From contig CAVYFA010000020.1 of assembly GCA_963767715.1 (NCBI GenBank), forward strand, positions 20,217 to 84,216: a stretch of DNA of 64,000 bases. The letters run 5' to 3'. Origin of the DNA: CAVSXS01 sp963767715. Lineage in GTDB: Bacteria > Chloroflexota > Ktedonobacteria > Ktedonobacterales > Ktedonobacteraceae. A program made the translations under genes and the position numbers. The notes beneath the pieces were generated by a model. It was not told where the DNA came from, searched no databases, and was given only the letters and a program-made list of their open reading frames with translations. This document shows positions 54,212 through 63,867 of this stretch, piece by piece; within the stretch, counting starts at the first letter, position 1, and every line of letters begins with the position of its first letter.

Positions 54212-55864
54212 TGATCTCCTTCTTTTCCTCTGGCGAACTTAAATATCTGCCTGTCGCGGGGATTCGCGGCTTCTTTCTAAGCACTGGTACCAGAGGCTTC
54301 CACATTCTGTACTTGATACAGCCCATCACGACGCCGACCTCGTAGGCGCAATCGTCCAGCAGAGAACATAAGGCAAACTGCCCCAGGCGCATTTCGGGCC
54401 GCAGCCGCGCATAATCCACGCCGATCACAACTCCGCACAGGATGAATAGCAGCAGGAGCAGGGGCGGCACGATCACCCCTGTAATGAGCAGCGGCAGGGT
54501 ATAGTAACGAGTCAGGTGGCGGCAAAGATGGTAGGTATAAGCCAGGTGGCTTCTCAAAGTAGCGCGCATAATCACAAGCGGGTGAAGCATAACACGTTGT
54601 TCGCGCACAGCGCGAAGCCGTTTGAGCGTCCCCACCATGAGGATAGCGACGAGGCCGGTAAGGGCGGCGAGGGGCGTCCTGACATGTAGGGATGCCCCTT
54701 GTGGGCATCCGGGGGTGGGGCCGGGGTGGCTATTGAAACGTGATGGTAATAGTTTGCTTCCCATCCATCTTCCCAGCATCCACACTAATCCCCACAGCCC
54801 GCCGATCGCGAGGCTCGCGAACGCAGCCTGTTCCGGCGGCAGGAGCAGGACGCGGCGCGTTGAGGGATGGCGCCGCAGCAGCGCGGCCTCGGCGGATGCA
54901 TAGGAGGCGCGGGTGCGCAAGAAGGCTGGCAGCGTGGTGCGGTAGTTGTGCAGAACGATCCCCTGTGGAAGATAGAGGATACTCGCGCCGTCCAATAGCA
55001 GGCGACGGCAGAGATCCACGTCTTCGCCGAAGGGCATCGGGGCGAAACCGCCGATGTTGTTCAAGGCGTCTCGCCGCACCAGCAGGTTCGCCGTAGACAG
55101 GTAGGTCAATGGCCCAGCGAGCGTCACCCGCTGCGGCTGCGCGCCCATGTACAGCGAGGATTTCTTGTCTTCATAGCTTCCTAGCAGTGAGCGGCGCTCC
55201 AATGCGCGCAGCATCCCGCCCGCCGCTGCGACGGCGGAGTCTGAAAAGGCCGGCACAAGCGCAGCCAGCCAGTCCTCTGTCGCTACACAGTCGCTGTCCA
55301 GGTAGGCCAGCAGGTCGAAGCGAGCTGCTTGCGCGCCCCGGTTACGGCTTTGTGCCGCGCCCTGTCGCTGATTATTGCGCGTATAGCGCAGCGTAATGCC
55401 CTGCGCTGTAAATTCGGGTGTGAGCTGCTCGACAATAGCGCCGGTACTATCGCTCGAGCAGTCATCCACCACGATGATCTCCAGGCACCCGCGGGATAGG
55501 ATACTTTCAGGAGCGAGCGCAGGCAGCGTTCCAATTGCTCCGCGCGGTTATAGCTGGGGATGATAACGGACACGCCCGGCCACGTCCGCGGCGGCAGCGG
55601 CGGCCCGGCCTCCAGCAGCCCCTTCCAGCGCAGTTGCTCGCAAAGCTGCTCGACCCGCTGGAGCGGAAGTTCCAGCAGAGCCTCCAGTTCGCCGGGAGTG
55701 CGTTCCTCCAGGCAAGAGGCTAACAGGCGGAGCGCGCCGGCACCCGGACGCAGGATGCGCAGGGGATACTCGCATAAGACGTAATCAGCATGTAGTTGAG
55801 TTCCCCTGGCGAGGCGATAATGGCCTGCTGCTGGCGGCATATCCTGTTTCTTTGTCCGCTTCAC
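54183..55864 (-). pseudogene. mftF: Mycofactocin glycosyltransferase, frameshifted
   Basis: MftF extends mycofactocin with beta-1,4-glucose units. An N-terminal PqqD-like region (HYRLARGTQLHADYVLCEYP) precedes the family 2 glycosyltransferase domain: GVSVIIPSYNRAEQLERCLR, then in another frame VDDCSSDSTGAIVEQL, LLAYLDSDCVATEDWLAALV (the DSD metal site) and PMPFGEDVDLCRRLLLDGAS; a membrane region follows. One base too many near 55484-55497 (CCCGCGGGTGCC) splits it. The GTG start overlaps the stop of the upstream gene (GTGA). A REP-like unit (54686-54710) is read through in frame within it. It is convergent with mftC and overlaps it by 29 bases. Confidence 0.88.
54686..54710 (+). repeat. REP-like unit inside mftF
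   Basis: GTAGGGATGCCCCTTGTGGG begins a unit with arms GGATGCCC and GGGCATCC around a 5-base loop CTTGT. It lies in the coding frame of mftF on the opposite strand, giving PTPGCPQGASLHVRTP. Confidence 0.75.
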
Positions 55865-57487
55865 TGCGATCTCGCTATCGTTGCTAACAATGCGCCAGGT
55901 GTCACCACTCCGTAGCGGTCGTCGAGGGCTTGAACAATGGTTTTAATGTCCGTTGGCGACATTTTCCAGGCGTCGATGTACATACTCAAAAAGTGTTGCT
56001 GTGCCGGTTGTGTGGGCGTATTGCGTTTGATAAGGTCAAGCGCCATGCTAATGCTGCCAGTCAGCCCGAGATTCAATATCAACGGCATGCCATCGACGAC
56101 GCGCCAGCCACTTCGCCTGTACGCGTCCCCACTCAAGATGCCGCGCACTCCGAATGGTGCGAGCGACTTCGCGTATGCTGCCTGCCATGCCCGGTACGGG
56201 ATAGAATTTCGTAACTAAATCATCCAGCACTTCGATTGTCGTCAAACCCATGCGCTGCATGAGCGTTCCGGTCAGTTGCAGGTACGCGGGCAACTGCTTA
56301 CGCGGCCATTGCGAGGGCCGGATATAACCGGCGCCGCTCGCACCGGCGATCAACTCATCCCGCTCCGTTGCTGTTTGCTTATAATATTCGGCCAGCGCGG
56401 GCGCAGCTTCCTGCAATACAGGTGAAATTGTCCACCCGGCAGGAAAACTTCCTCGCGCCGGGTCTTGCCACAGGTGATACATGCGATGCTGGTTGAATTG
56501 CAGGTTATCTCCATCGCTGAAAGTGAAGGACATGTAAATCTTATGGGTCGCATTGAGGCTTGACGAAATGTAGTGGCGGGGCTTGCCCCCGCCATTTCCA
56601 ATCCCGCCATCCCCTCGCCTCGCCATCCCTTCACCCACCGTCTCATTTTGAAGCCCTTGCGCGGGACGGCGAACCGCCGTCCAAACCTCCATATTATAGA
56701 AATAATCCGAGGGCACCACAGGCAGCGCCGCTTTTGACGCCAGGCCTACTCCCCGCGGCTCATCGATGAACCAGCCCAGATGGGGCGTTCCAGGCGCGTA
56801 TGAGCGCAGGATACGCTTCATCAAACATCGTTCCATCGTCCAACCGTTGACGGGATCGGGCAGCGCGAAATGTGGATCGAGCCAGTAGACAAAGGCCCGC
56901 GTAGCAACGAGATACGAACGCAATCCGCTTGCGATGGTGGGCCTCATGCCGGCCACGAGGCCAGTCGATGTTTCTTTCAGCAGATTGCGCACCGCCCAGC
57001 GATATGCCTGCAGGCGACTTTTCCAGGTATAGACTCGCAAGTCGGCCAGCACGGGGAGCCTGTACGGCTGTTGTTGCAGTCGCTCGGCTTGCTGCGGCGA
57101 AACGACAATGGCATCGCGCAGACCGGCCAGTGTCGTCGCGATGTTGACGCTGTCGATCACATGCGGGTCGTAGATGACCAGGCCCTTCACGCTGCTTCGA
57201 AACGCTGCCAGCAGCTCATCCAATACCTCTTCCCCTTGCGCTCTATGAGGCAGTGTGGGGATATGCGCCAGCAAGGTTTCTTGCAATATGCCTGCGTCCA
57301 CATCGCTCAGCAGATAAATGCGCACCTCTTGCCGGTTAATCAGGCCGCTCATGGTTGCCGCGCTCAAGATGGTGTCGAAGGGCGCGCCTCGCACATCGTA
57401 GACGTCCAGGCTGCGGGGTGGCTCAAAAGCTGGCAGCATGCGGTGGGCAGCCCAATCGGCGCGGGCTACCGTTGTTGGGATGGGCAT
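55861..57487 (-). pseudogene. GxGYxYP-type putative glycoside hydrolase, frameshifted
   Basis: A protein of about 540 residues. RSLDVYDVRGAPFDTILSAA starts the N-terminal region, FTFSDGDNLQFNQHRMYHLW the middle, and GASGAGYIRPSQWPRKQLPA fits the GxGYxYP motif. The C-terminal part continues after a frame change (indel at about 56140-56147, GCGCGGC) as GDAYRRSGWRVVDGMPLILN, ending at 55861. Its stop overlaps the mftF GTG by 4 bases, so they are co-translated. The family is a putative carbohydrate-active group of unsolved function; here it may act on the oligosaccharide that MftF builds. Alternative start ATG further upstream is less likely. Confidence 0.78.
56570..56682. repeat. Two REP-like units inside the GxGYxYP gene
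   Basis: The first (56570-56593) has GTAGTGGCGGGG with arms GGCGGGG and CCCCGCC; the second (56661-56682) has arms GGACGGCG and CGCCGTCC. Both lie in frame in the coding sequence and give a Gly/Arg/Ala-rich insert (GEGMARRGDGGIGNGGGKPR). Confidence 0.7.
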
Positions 57488-57752
57488 GATGTGTCTTTCT
57501 AGCTGACTCGTTCTTCTTCCTCTTCGTCCTACAGGCGTATTGTACCAAAAACAATGCCGGTTTGCCGGAGCGCACGCAAAAGCCTCCTGGCCGGCTCTCG
57601 AGCGTACTTGACCCATTAGCTCGACTGCGATATGCTACAATGCAAGAAACGTGAGCGGCCAGCACTGCGTCGTGCCATGTGACGTCGCGTACTCCTGTTC
57701 ATTCGTCCGTGTTCCAATTTGCTCTAAGATGAGTCAGAAAGGACTCCCTGGC

Positions 57753-59363
57753 ATGTCTGAAAAAATGGTAGCACCCGAACTATTTCGCCCACCTGTCGAT
57801 TTCCCCGATGTTCCCTACGATCACCTGCTGCGCATGGCGGCTTCGCGTAATCCCGACCGCCCGGCCATCATCTATCATGATCTGCGGCTGACCTATCGTG
57901 AAGTCGTCTCGATGGTGAACTCTATCGCCAACGGCCTGCACAATCTGGGGCTGAGGAAAGGCAATCGCATCTGCCTGCTCACCCTCAACCGGCCAGAATA
58001 CACCATCACCTTCATCGCGGCGGCCACAATGGGTATCGTGGTCAGCCCGATGAACCCTGCCTATAAAGAACGCGAGGTCGGCTACCAGCTCGAGAATTCG
58101 GAGGCCGACGCCATCCTGATCCAGCGCGAACTCCTACCGCTGCTGCAACTGGTCCTCTCGCAGAAAGACCTGCCCAACCTGAAATATGTCATCGTGACCG
58201 GCGACAGGCCCGTCGAAAACATGCCGAACGCGATCCCGTTCGCCATGCTGATGCGCGAGTCGTCGCCGATGCATCCCCCGCATGTCGATATTCAAGGCGA
58301 TGACCTGGTGGCCCTGCCTTACTCGTCGGGCACCACCGGCTTCCCCAAAGGCACACTGCTCACGCACCGCAACCTGGTGAGCAATAACCTGCAATTGACC
58401 GTCGCGCTGCAGGTCGATATAAGCGACGTGGCGCTGATCTTCCTGCCCTTCTACCATATCTATGGCGTGATGCTGACCGGCAGCTTCCTGGCCTGTGGGG
58501 GCACACAGGTCATCATGGAGCGCTTCGACCTGATGCAATCGCTGGAGCTAAGTGAAAAGCACAACGTGACCTATTACTTTCTCGTGCCGCCGATTGTGCT
58601 GGCCCTGGCAAACGCGCCCGTTGACCTGGGTAAATTGAGGACCGTGAAGTACATTTTCTCCGGCGCCGCGCCCCTGCCGCTCGATCCGGCGCGCAAATTG
58701 CAGGAGAAAAGCGGCGTCACGGTTGTGCAGGGCTATGGCATGACCGAAGCCTCTCCGCTGACACACGCCCAGCCGAAAGACCCCGCCTTCATCCGCATCG
58801 ACAGCGTCGGCATGCCCGTCCACAATACCGAGCAGAAGATCGTGGATATCGAGACCGGCACGCGCGAGCTGCCGCACGGCGAGGATGGCGAGATCATCAT
58901 TCGCGGCCCGCAGATCATGCAGGGTTACTGGAAAGCGCCAGCGGAGACGGCCAATGCCCTGCGCGACGGCTGGCTCTACACGGGCGATATCGGCCACGTC
59001 GACGCCGACGGCTACACCTATATCGTTGACCGCAAGAAGGAGATGATCAAGTACAAGGGCTTCGGCATCGCCCCTGCGGAACTCGAATCGCTGCTGATGG
59101 AGCATCCCGCCGTGATGGACTCCGCCGTCATCGGCGTGCCCGACGACGAGGCGGGCGAGCTGCCCAAAGGCTTCGTCGTGATCCGCAAAGGGCACGAGGG
59201 CGTCACAGCGGATGAAATCCTGGCCTTCGCCAACGGCAAACTGGCCGGCTACAAAAAGATTCACATGGTCGAGTTTATCGACGCTATCCCCAAGGTCGCC
59301 TCCGGCAAAATTCTGCGCCGGGAACTGAAGGACCTCGAAAAGGCGCGGAGGATGGCGCAGTAG
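57753..59363 (+). CDS. AMP-forming acyl-CoA ligase (4CL/long-chain type)
   Basis: A 536-residue ANL-superfamily enzyme. The P-loop is LPYSSGTTGFPKGTLLTHRN, with VVQGYGMTEASPLTHAQP, GWLYTGDIGHVDADGYTYIV and the C-terminal KVASGKILRRELKDLEKARR with the catalytic Lys. The start ATG (MSEKMVAPELFRPP) has AAAGGA 9 bases upstream; upstream in-frame codons lack coding character. It is divergent from the GxGYxYP-mftF operon and is the second CoA ligase around the mycofactocin locus. Specificity is unknown. Confidence 0.92.
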   Translation: MSEKMVAPELFRPPVDFPDVPYDHLLRMAASRNPDRPAIIYHDLRLTYREVVSMVNSIANGLHNLGLRKGNRICLLTLNRPEYTITFIAAATMGIVVSPMNPAYKEREVGYQLENSEADAILIQRELLPLLQLVLSQKDLPNLKYVIVTGDRPVENMPNAIPFAMLMRESSPMHPPHVDIQGDDLVALPYSSGTTGFPKGTLLTHRNLVSNNLQLTVALQVDISDVALIFLPFYHIYGVMLTGSFLACGGTQVIMERFDLMQSLELSEKHNVTYYFLVPPIVLALANAPVDLGKLRTVKYIFSGAAPLPLDPARKLQEKSGVTVVQGYGMTEASPLTHAQPKDPAFIRIDSVGMPVHNTEQKIVDIETGTRELPHGEDGEIIIRGPQIMQGYWKAPAETANALRDGWLYTGDIGHVDADGYTYIVDRKKEMIKYKGFGIAPAELESLLMEHPAVMDSAVIGVPDDEAGELPKGFVVIRKGHEGVTADEILAFANGKLAGYKKIHMVEFIDAIPKVASGKILRRELKDLEKARRMAQ

Positions 59364-59399
59364 CTTTAATACGTTGACAGGAAGAGAGCCGCCGACCTG

Positions 59400-60380
59400 T
59401 CACTGAAGCCCGATCAAGAATAATCCGCGCGCCATTGCCTCGCCCGCCAGGGTCAGTACAACCACCAGGTAGAGCATACCGGTTGCCGACTGGAACGAGC
59501 GGTCATGGATCAGCTTGAGTATGAAGATCAGCAGCGCCAGCGGCATGATAAACGCGACCAGGATGCGCAGCCAGCCAATGGCATCGACGCTGAGCGGCGT
59601 GATCGTCGGCACGCCGGCGGGCTTGACTGTTGCAGCGGGTGTTGACGTCGCGCCCGGAGCCACGGTAGCGGTTGCCGTTACCACCGGCGTAGCGGAGGAC
59701 ACGGACGACGTATGCGCCGGAGTGCTGGGGGTACCTGGCGTGCCGGTGAAGGCGAAAAGCGCCTCGGCCAGGATACCGAGCAGTACGAGCGTGGCCGCGA
59801 ACTGCAAGGGCTTCTCCGAGAGCGCGGGCGTGACCAGGTACCAGTGCCCCAGCCACATCGCCGTCATAACCCCGCCAAGCGCCAGAGCCGCCGCGAAGAA
59901 GCTGCCAACGATGAAGACACCAGCCAGGCTGGAAGAGGCCAGCGGTCGATAAATCATGCCGAGGATGAACAACGTGGCCAACCCCGCTATCGAGGTCAGA
60001 CTGCCTGCCACAAGCCGCAGAATGCGCCGCCGCGACATAATCGTGCGTCCCTCGACTTTGCCATCCACGCCCGCCTTCTTATCGGCCAGCAGGAAGACCG
60101 TGTAGACCACCATCAGCAAGAGGAACAGCAGCAGCGGCAGCGCCAGGTAGCCCGTCCAGCCCTTATCCAGCAGCGCAAAGCTGTTGAGTAGCGCCGCCGA
60201 CGAAAAGTTCTGCTGGAATAAATAGGTCAGGCCCGTCAGGAAGACATAAATAAAGGCGTAGGTGACGAGGAAACTGCGCTTGACCTGGTTGCGCCAGTCG
60301 AGCAGGAACAGCACTGAAAACGCCCCGATAGACAGTTCCGTCATCACGATAAATAAGATCAAAGGCAGCGTGAGCAGCAT
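59400..60380 (-). CDS. Polytopic membrane protein of unknown function
   Basis: A 326-residue protein with eight or nine hydrophobic helices. A Thr/Pro/Ala/Val-rich loop (residues about 215-262; TPSTPAHTSS, TVAPGATSTPAATVKPAG) looks like an extracytoplasmic spacer. A short cytoplasmic loop has SRRRILRLVAG. No family recognised; the helix layout resembles DmsC/NrfD-like or quinone-associated subunits but key residues cannot be confirmed. It is convergent with the acyl-CoA ligase. Confidence 0.6.
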   Translation of the reverse strand: MLLTLPLILFIVMTELSIGAFSVLFLLDWRNQVKRSFLVTYAFIYVFLTGLTYLFQQNFSSAALLNSFALLDKGWTGYLALPLLLFLLLMVVYTVFLLADKKAGVDGKVEGRTIMSRRRILRLVAGSLTSIAGLATLFILGMIYRPLASSSLAGVFIVGSFFAAALALGGVMTAMWLGHWYLVTPALSEKPLQFAATLVLLGILAEALFAFTGTPGTPSTPAHTSSVSSATPVVTATATVAPGATSTPAATVKPAGVPTITPLSVDAIGWLRILVAFIMPLALLIFILKLIHDRSFQSATGMLYLVVVLTLAGEAMARGLFLIGLQ

Positions 60381-60604
60381 GGTAAATGATCAATCCTTCA
60401 TAGCATCATTTAAGCACGGAACAAGTGATAGCTTTTCCGTTGTCGAGACAGATTATACAGTAAGCTGGCAAATAAGTTAAGGCTATAACTGAATTCTGGA
60501 TGATCCCGCTACTCCCTGCCTACACCGTGGGCAGGAAGTGTTGTATCAAACCTAATGATTATGAGAAATTCCTGCATGTTCATCGAGCTACGAAGGTTAG
60601 GAGG

Positions 60605-61075
60605 TCATATTTCATAATCCTCTGCCCACCATGTAGATTTTCCCCCATTCCCCTTCCACTTGGGCGAAGAACTAGGGCCACACTCCTTAAAGCGAAGTAT
60701 AGCATCGTGTTTTGGCGCAATACTAACAGGCATCATATACACTTTACCATTGTTAGGTAAATAGGCAGCGATATATTCCGCTATCCCCGTATAGCTGCTC
60801 CGCTCATTGTGGCTCTTTTTAGGACGTATGGAGTGCGTGTTAAAAGTAAATGAGCAGCCATCAGCCCCAAGACGTGCCGTTTTTACCTGTATACGCATTA
60901 GTCTTGGCTCTCTGTGTACGAAAAACCCGAAGTTCCTGTACTCCTCAACTACGTAGTACGCCAGATCGTACCCTAGATGCGACGACCAGGGCAGCAGCAC
61001 TTCCATACCTAACTGTACGAGCCTGTTGAGTACAGCCGTTTCGCTCGCGCGGCCTATGTCGTGTGTACTTGTCAT
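60605..61075 (-). CDS. PD-(D/E)XK endonuclease-like protein
   Basis: A 156-residue protein that fits the small PD-(D/E)XK family related to intron-associated and Holliday-junction nucleases. Motif I Glu is in IGRASETAVLNRLVQLG, the metal-binding Asp in SHLGYDLAYYVVEE and the QxK pair in LMRIQVKTARLGADG. The last 25 residues are Ser/Gly/Lys-rich. It begins the AT-richer end of the window, so it was probably acquired. Function could be restriction, repair or mobile-element related. Confidence 0.65.
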   Translation of the reverse strand: MTSTHDIGRASETAVLNRLVQLGMEVLLPWSSHLGYDLAYYVVEEYRNFGFFVHREPRLMRIQVKTARLGADGCSFTFNTHSIRPKKSHNERSSYTGIAEYIAAYLPNNGKVYMMPVSIAPKHDAILRFKECGPSSSPKWKGNGGKSTWWAEDYEI

Positions 61076-61339
61076 AAATCATCTGCTCCTGCTGAACCGG
61101 TGGGCTTTTGGTCGCTTTGGTTGTCTTTTCTTATTTATTGCCTAATTTCTTTGTTAGAAAGAACTTTAATTTATATCATGATTATAAGCCGCTTTTCATA
61201 GAAAAGTCAATGTTTTATTCGCACTTCCAAATTAAGCCCTTTCTCTTGAAGTTCTTCTATGTGTTTGACTTGATAGCAAGTATCATGTAAAATTTTATGA
61301 AAGTGAGATTACTTTTACTTTTATAAGCTGAGGTTGATT

Positions 61340-61486
61340 ATGAGTACTGAGTGGCTATCCGTGGATTACATTGCCAACGAGCTAGGGGTGCCTGCTGACA
61401 GGGTGAGAGCCTGGATACGTAAAAGGAGGTTACGAGCTTTCAAATTTGGGCGTGATTATCGTATAAGGCGCGAGGATTACGAGTAG
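61340..61486 (+). CDS. Excisionase-like helix-turn-helix protein, 48 residues
   Basis: A 48-residue protein MSTEWLSVDYIANELGVPAD, with RVRAWIRKRRLRAFKFGRDY. It matches the winged-helix excisionase/MerR-type domain (HTH_17): a recognition helix followed by the wing with R and the ending YRIRREDYE. GAGG lies 6 bases before the ATG. Such proteins bind att sites in excision or act as small regulators. It is in an AT-rich, gene-poor stretch and may be a remnant of an integrated element. Confidence 0.65.
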   Translation: MSTEWLSVDYIANELGVPADRVRAWIRKRRLRAFKFGRDYRIRREDYE

Positions 61487-61799
61487 ATTCGTAGAAGAGA
61501 GTGCAACAAGGCCAGAAGAAGGGAGAATTAGCGAAGGCTAGCGTTTCTGCGGTGAACATGAGCAATATATAGCGGTAGTTTGTTGACTCGGAATACCCAT
61601 CCATTGAAAGTAGATGAGGACTGGACTCGTCACAATGGAACTGGCGCTCTTGATTTGCTCTTCAAGCGTAGAAGTTCCCAAATCAACAAACTACCGATAG
61701 AGCATCCACAGATAAATCCTTTACGTCTCCCACTTTTCAAGATGCATTTTTCAAGGCCATAAAGCTGATTAGAGAGTAGCTTCAGGTCGATTGAGCTTT
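61487..61799. other. 313-base gap with a 14-bp inverted repeat
   Basis: CGGTAGTTTGTTGA (61573-61586) is inverted as TCAACAAACTACCG (61683-61696), a perfect 14-bp pair about 96 bases apart. The 60-codon frame between them is not convincing. It could be a small element or an att-type structure next to the excisionase-like gene. Confidence 0.4.
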
Positions 61800-62819
61800 T
61801 CAAGAATATTTTCCCTTGCTCTTGTAAGCATTCACATTCCTTTGATCCAGAATAAGGATATGGTCAAAGACATCCAAAGCTTCCTGATCTCGATTGAGAC
61901 TTAGAAGCGCCTTTGCCTCACCGTCATAACCAGCAATAATTTTTGGATCAAGGCGAGTGGCCTGTTCGTAGGCCACGAGCGCTTCCTCGTAACGCTTAAG
62001 TTGTCTAAGGACATCTCCTTTACTTACAAAGGCGAAAGCATAGTGCTCATCAGTGGGGATACCTCTCTCGTAAGCCGCTAACGCTTCTTCGTAACGCTTG
62101 AGTTTATTGAGGACTTCGCCTTTATTGATAAAGTCAAGAACGCCATCAAGGTCAAGATCGATAGACAGGTTGTAGGCTGCTAGCGCTTCCTCATAACGCC
62201 CGAGTTGACTGAGGACGACGCCCTTGTTGTTGTAAGTAATGGCGTCACTCGGGTCAAGGCGAATGGCTTGGTCATAGGCTACTAGCGCTTTCTCATAACT
62301 TTTGAATCTCATGAAGGTATTGGCTTCTTTTAGCCACTCCTCTTTGGTCTTGTATGAGAGGAGAAGGTTCTTGAGAGTGTTGTCGATGCCTTTGACAATG
62401 TCATGATAGGCATCGTCCCGCTTAGCCCATCGTGTAATGGGTTTTGCATTAGTGGGAAGTAATTGGATATCTCTTAGGGGTGTATCCTCCCATTGAGCAG
62501 GGCGTAAGAGAATAGGAATGATACAGCACCTGCCTTTATCATGACGCTCTAGAGCACGGTGCATCTCTTGCCCGTAGCAATAGTCAGAGGCAATGAAAGA
62601 TGGGCTAATCAGCAAGAGGATAACATCAGCAGTATCGAGATTTTTGTTAATGGCTTGTTCCCAATTTTCCCCAGGAATGATTTCGCGGTCAGACCAATGG
62701 ATGAGGTGATATCTATGGTTGAGGCTGCTTATTTGCGTTTGTAGCTTATCCCGTAAGGTTTTATCCTCTCGGGCATAACAGTAGAACAGCTTGATCTCTT
62801 GCTTGGATGTGTCTGGCAT
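61800..62819 (-). CDS. TIR-domain protein with TPR repeats
   Basis: A 339-residue protein. Residues 8-150 form a TIR domain: IKLFYCYAREDKTLRDKLQT, IIPGENWEQAINKNLDTADV, ILLLISPSFIASDYCYGQEM, in which the Glu of GQEMHRAL is at the position of the NADase Glu of bacterial TIRs. Residues 165-335 hold about five TPRs (YEEALAAYNLSIDLD, YEEALAAYERGIPTD, YEEALVAYEQATRLDP). TIR-TPR proteins act in signalling or anti-phage defence by consuming NAD; enzymatic activity here is an inference. It lies in the AT-rich end region. Confidence 0.8.
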   Translation of the reverse strand: MPDTSKQEIKLFYCYAREDKTLRDKLQTQISSLNHRYHLIHWSDREIIPGENWEQAINKNLDTADVILLLISPSFIASDYCYGQEMHRALERHDKGRCCIIPILLRPAQWEDTPLRDIQLLPTNAKPITRWAKRDDAYHDIVKGIDNTLKNLLLSYKTKEEWLKEANTFMRFKSYEKALVAYDQAIRLDPSDAITYNNKGVVLSQLGRYEEALAAYNLSIDLDLDGVLDFINKGEVLNKLKRYEEALAAYERGIPTDEHYAFAFVSKGDVLRQLKRYEEALVAYEQATRLDPKIIAGYDGEAKALLSLNRDQEALDVFDHILILDQRNVNAYKSKGKYS

Positions 62820-63117
62820 AGCCTAGTGCCTCTCCTACTTCGTCTTCTCCAAACGATGCCTGTATGATAGCACAAATCGATATGGCTGACTATGGAGGTA
62901 TCTGTCTGGCTATTGAGACAGCAGTCCGTTTGATGCCCAGCCCCATATAGGGTATTCTACACTGGCCCTGATGAACCATTAAGCTTCGCTGAATGTGAAG
63001 CAGTTGTAGCAGTCGCATAGCCTTTATTCACCGTTGCATGCTAAAGATACAGGAAGTGAGAGAGAGTCTTCTAGCCCAGGCTATTGGGATAGAGAGTAGT
63101 GTTTGGTTGGTTGTAAG
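62820..63117. other. 298-base gap, no gene seen
   Basis: An AT-rich spacer between the TIR-TPR gene and the HEPN-like gene, both on the minus strand. It should hold the TIR-TPR promoter. No hairpin or repeat stood out. Confidence 0.3.
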
Positions 63118-63867
63118 TCATTTAGTAAGACTGAACTTAGACATGAGAAGCATGTCTAGTTGCACAGCAACATTTATTACATTACCGGTTCCGTTGAATA
63201 CATATTCTTCAGTTAGGGGATATACGTCACCTGTAGTAAGATTTTCGGGGCCAGAATGCTGTAGACTTTTGGTTCGTTCCAAGTAGATTTCGTTAATTAT
63301 TGTGGCATTATGTACGATCAAATTTCGGACTTGAAACAATTCACAAGTATCATAAAATGCTTGTGTATCTTCGGGAAAACCCAGTTTGATAGTTCTATTG
63401 AGATACTCAATTTGGTCCTGTAGACCTTTGTAAGCCAAACCGCTGACTTTCCTTTCAACGATTCGAGAGACAATTTCATCTTTAGTACTACAAGAAAGTA
63501 ATTCTTCTACTGTTAGCGGTTTTTCAGAAGAAGTTAAAATTTCTGGTCTTGTTAGAAATATCTGCTTTAATATCTGTGTTAAATAATAATCGAATGCCTC
63601 GGCATTCCTACAAACTAAAAACTCAAATATCATAAACTCAACGGTTTTAGCAGAAGCGGCCTCCTTGAATAATTCAAATTGCTCTATTAAAAAATGCCTA
63701 TTTTCTTGGGGTTCATTTCCGTCATGCGAGAGAGAGTCAATGACCCAGGGTGTCACCTTTTCAATTCCTTGAGATATGTTATTCATTTGCGATTTAGCTA
63801 ATGCAGCAAATGTTACATTGCGTACAAGGCTGCGGAAAAGTGTGCCATATTCTAAAGAATACATCAC
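63118..63867 (-). CDS. Unknown protein with a HEPN-like motif
   Basis: A 249-residue, largely helical protein. The C-terminal part has FYDTCELFQVRNLIVHNATI, in which R-NLIV-H fits the Rx4-6H motif of HEPN ribonucleases, preceded by LAYKGLQDQIEYLNRTIKLG. No other domain recognised. HEPN proteins act as toxins or in defence. The assignment is tentative; context with TIR-TPR and the nuclease-like gene supports a defence role. Confidence 0.5.
   Translation of the reverse strand: MMYSLEYGTLFRSLVRNVTFAALAKSQMNNISQGIEKVTPWVIDSLSHDGNEPQENRHFLIEQFELFKEAASAKTVEFMIFEFLVCRNAEAFDYYLTQILKQIFLTRPEILTSSEKPLTVEELLSCSTKDEIVSRIVERKVSGLAYKGLQDQIEYLNRTIKLGFPEDTQAFYDTCELFQVRNLIVHNATIINEIYLERTKSLQHSGPENLTTGDVYPLTEEYVFNGTGNVINVAVQLDMLLMSKFSLTK

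Noticed and set aside
55861..57487. GxGYxYP gene as MftE (creatininase family)
   Set aside because: The length and motifs do not fit creatininase; the metal-binding pattern of MftE was not found.
59375..59402. Terminator between acyl-CoA ligase and the membrane-protein gene
   Set aside because: Only 7-bp arms (TGACAGG/CCTGTCA) with a 14-base loop and no U tract; too weak to call.
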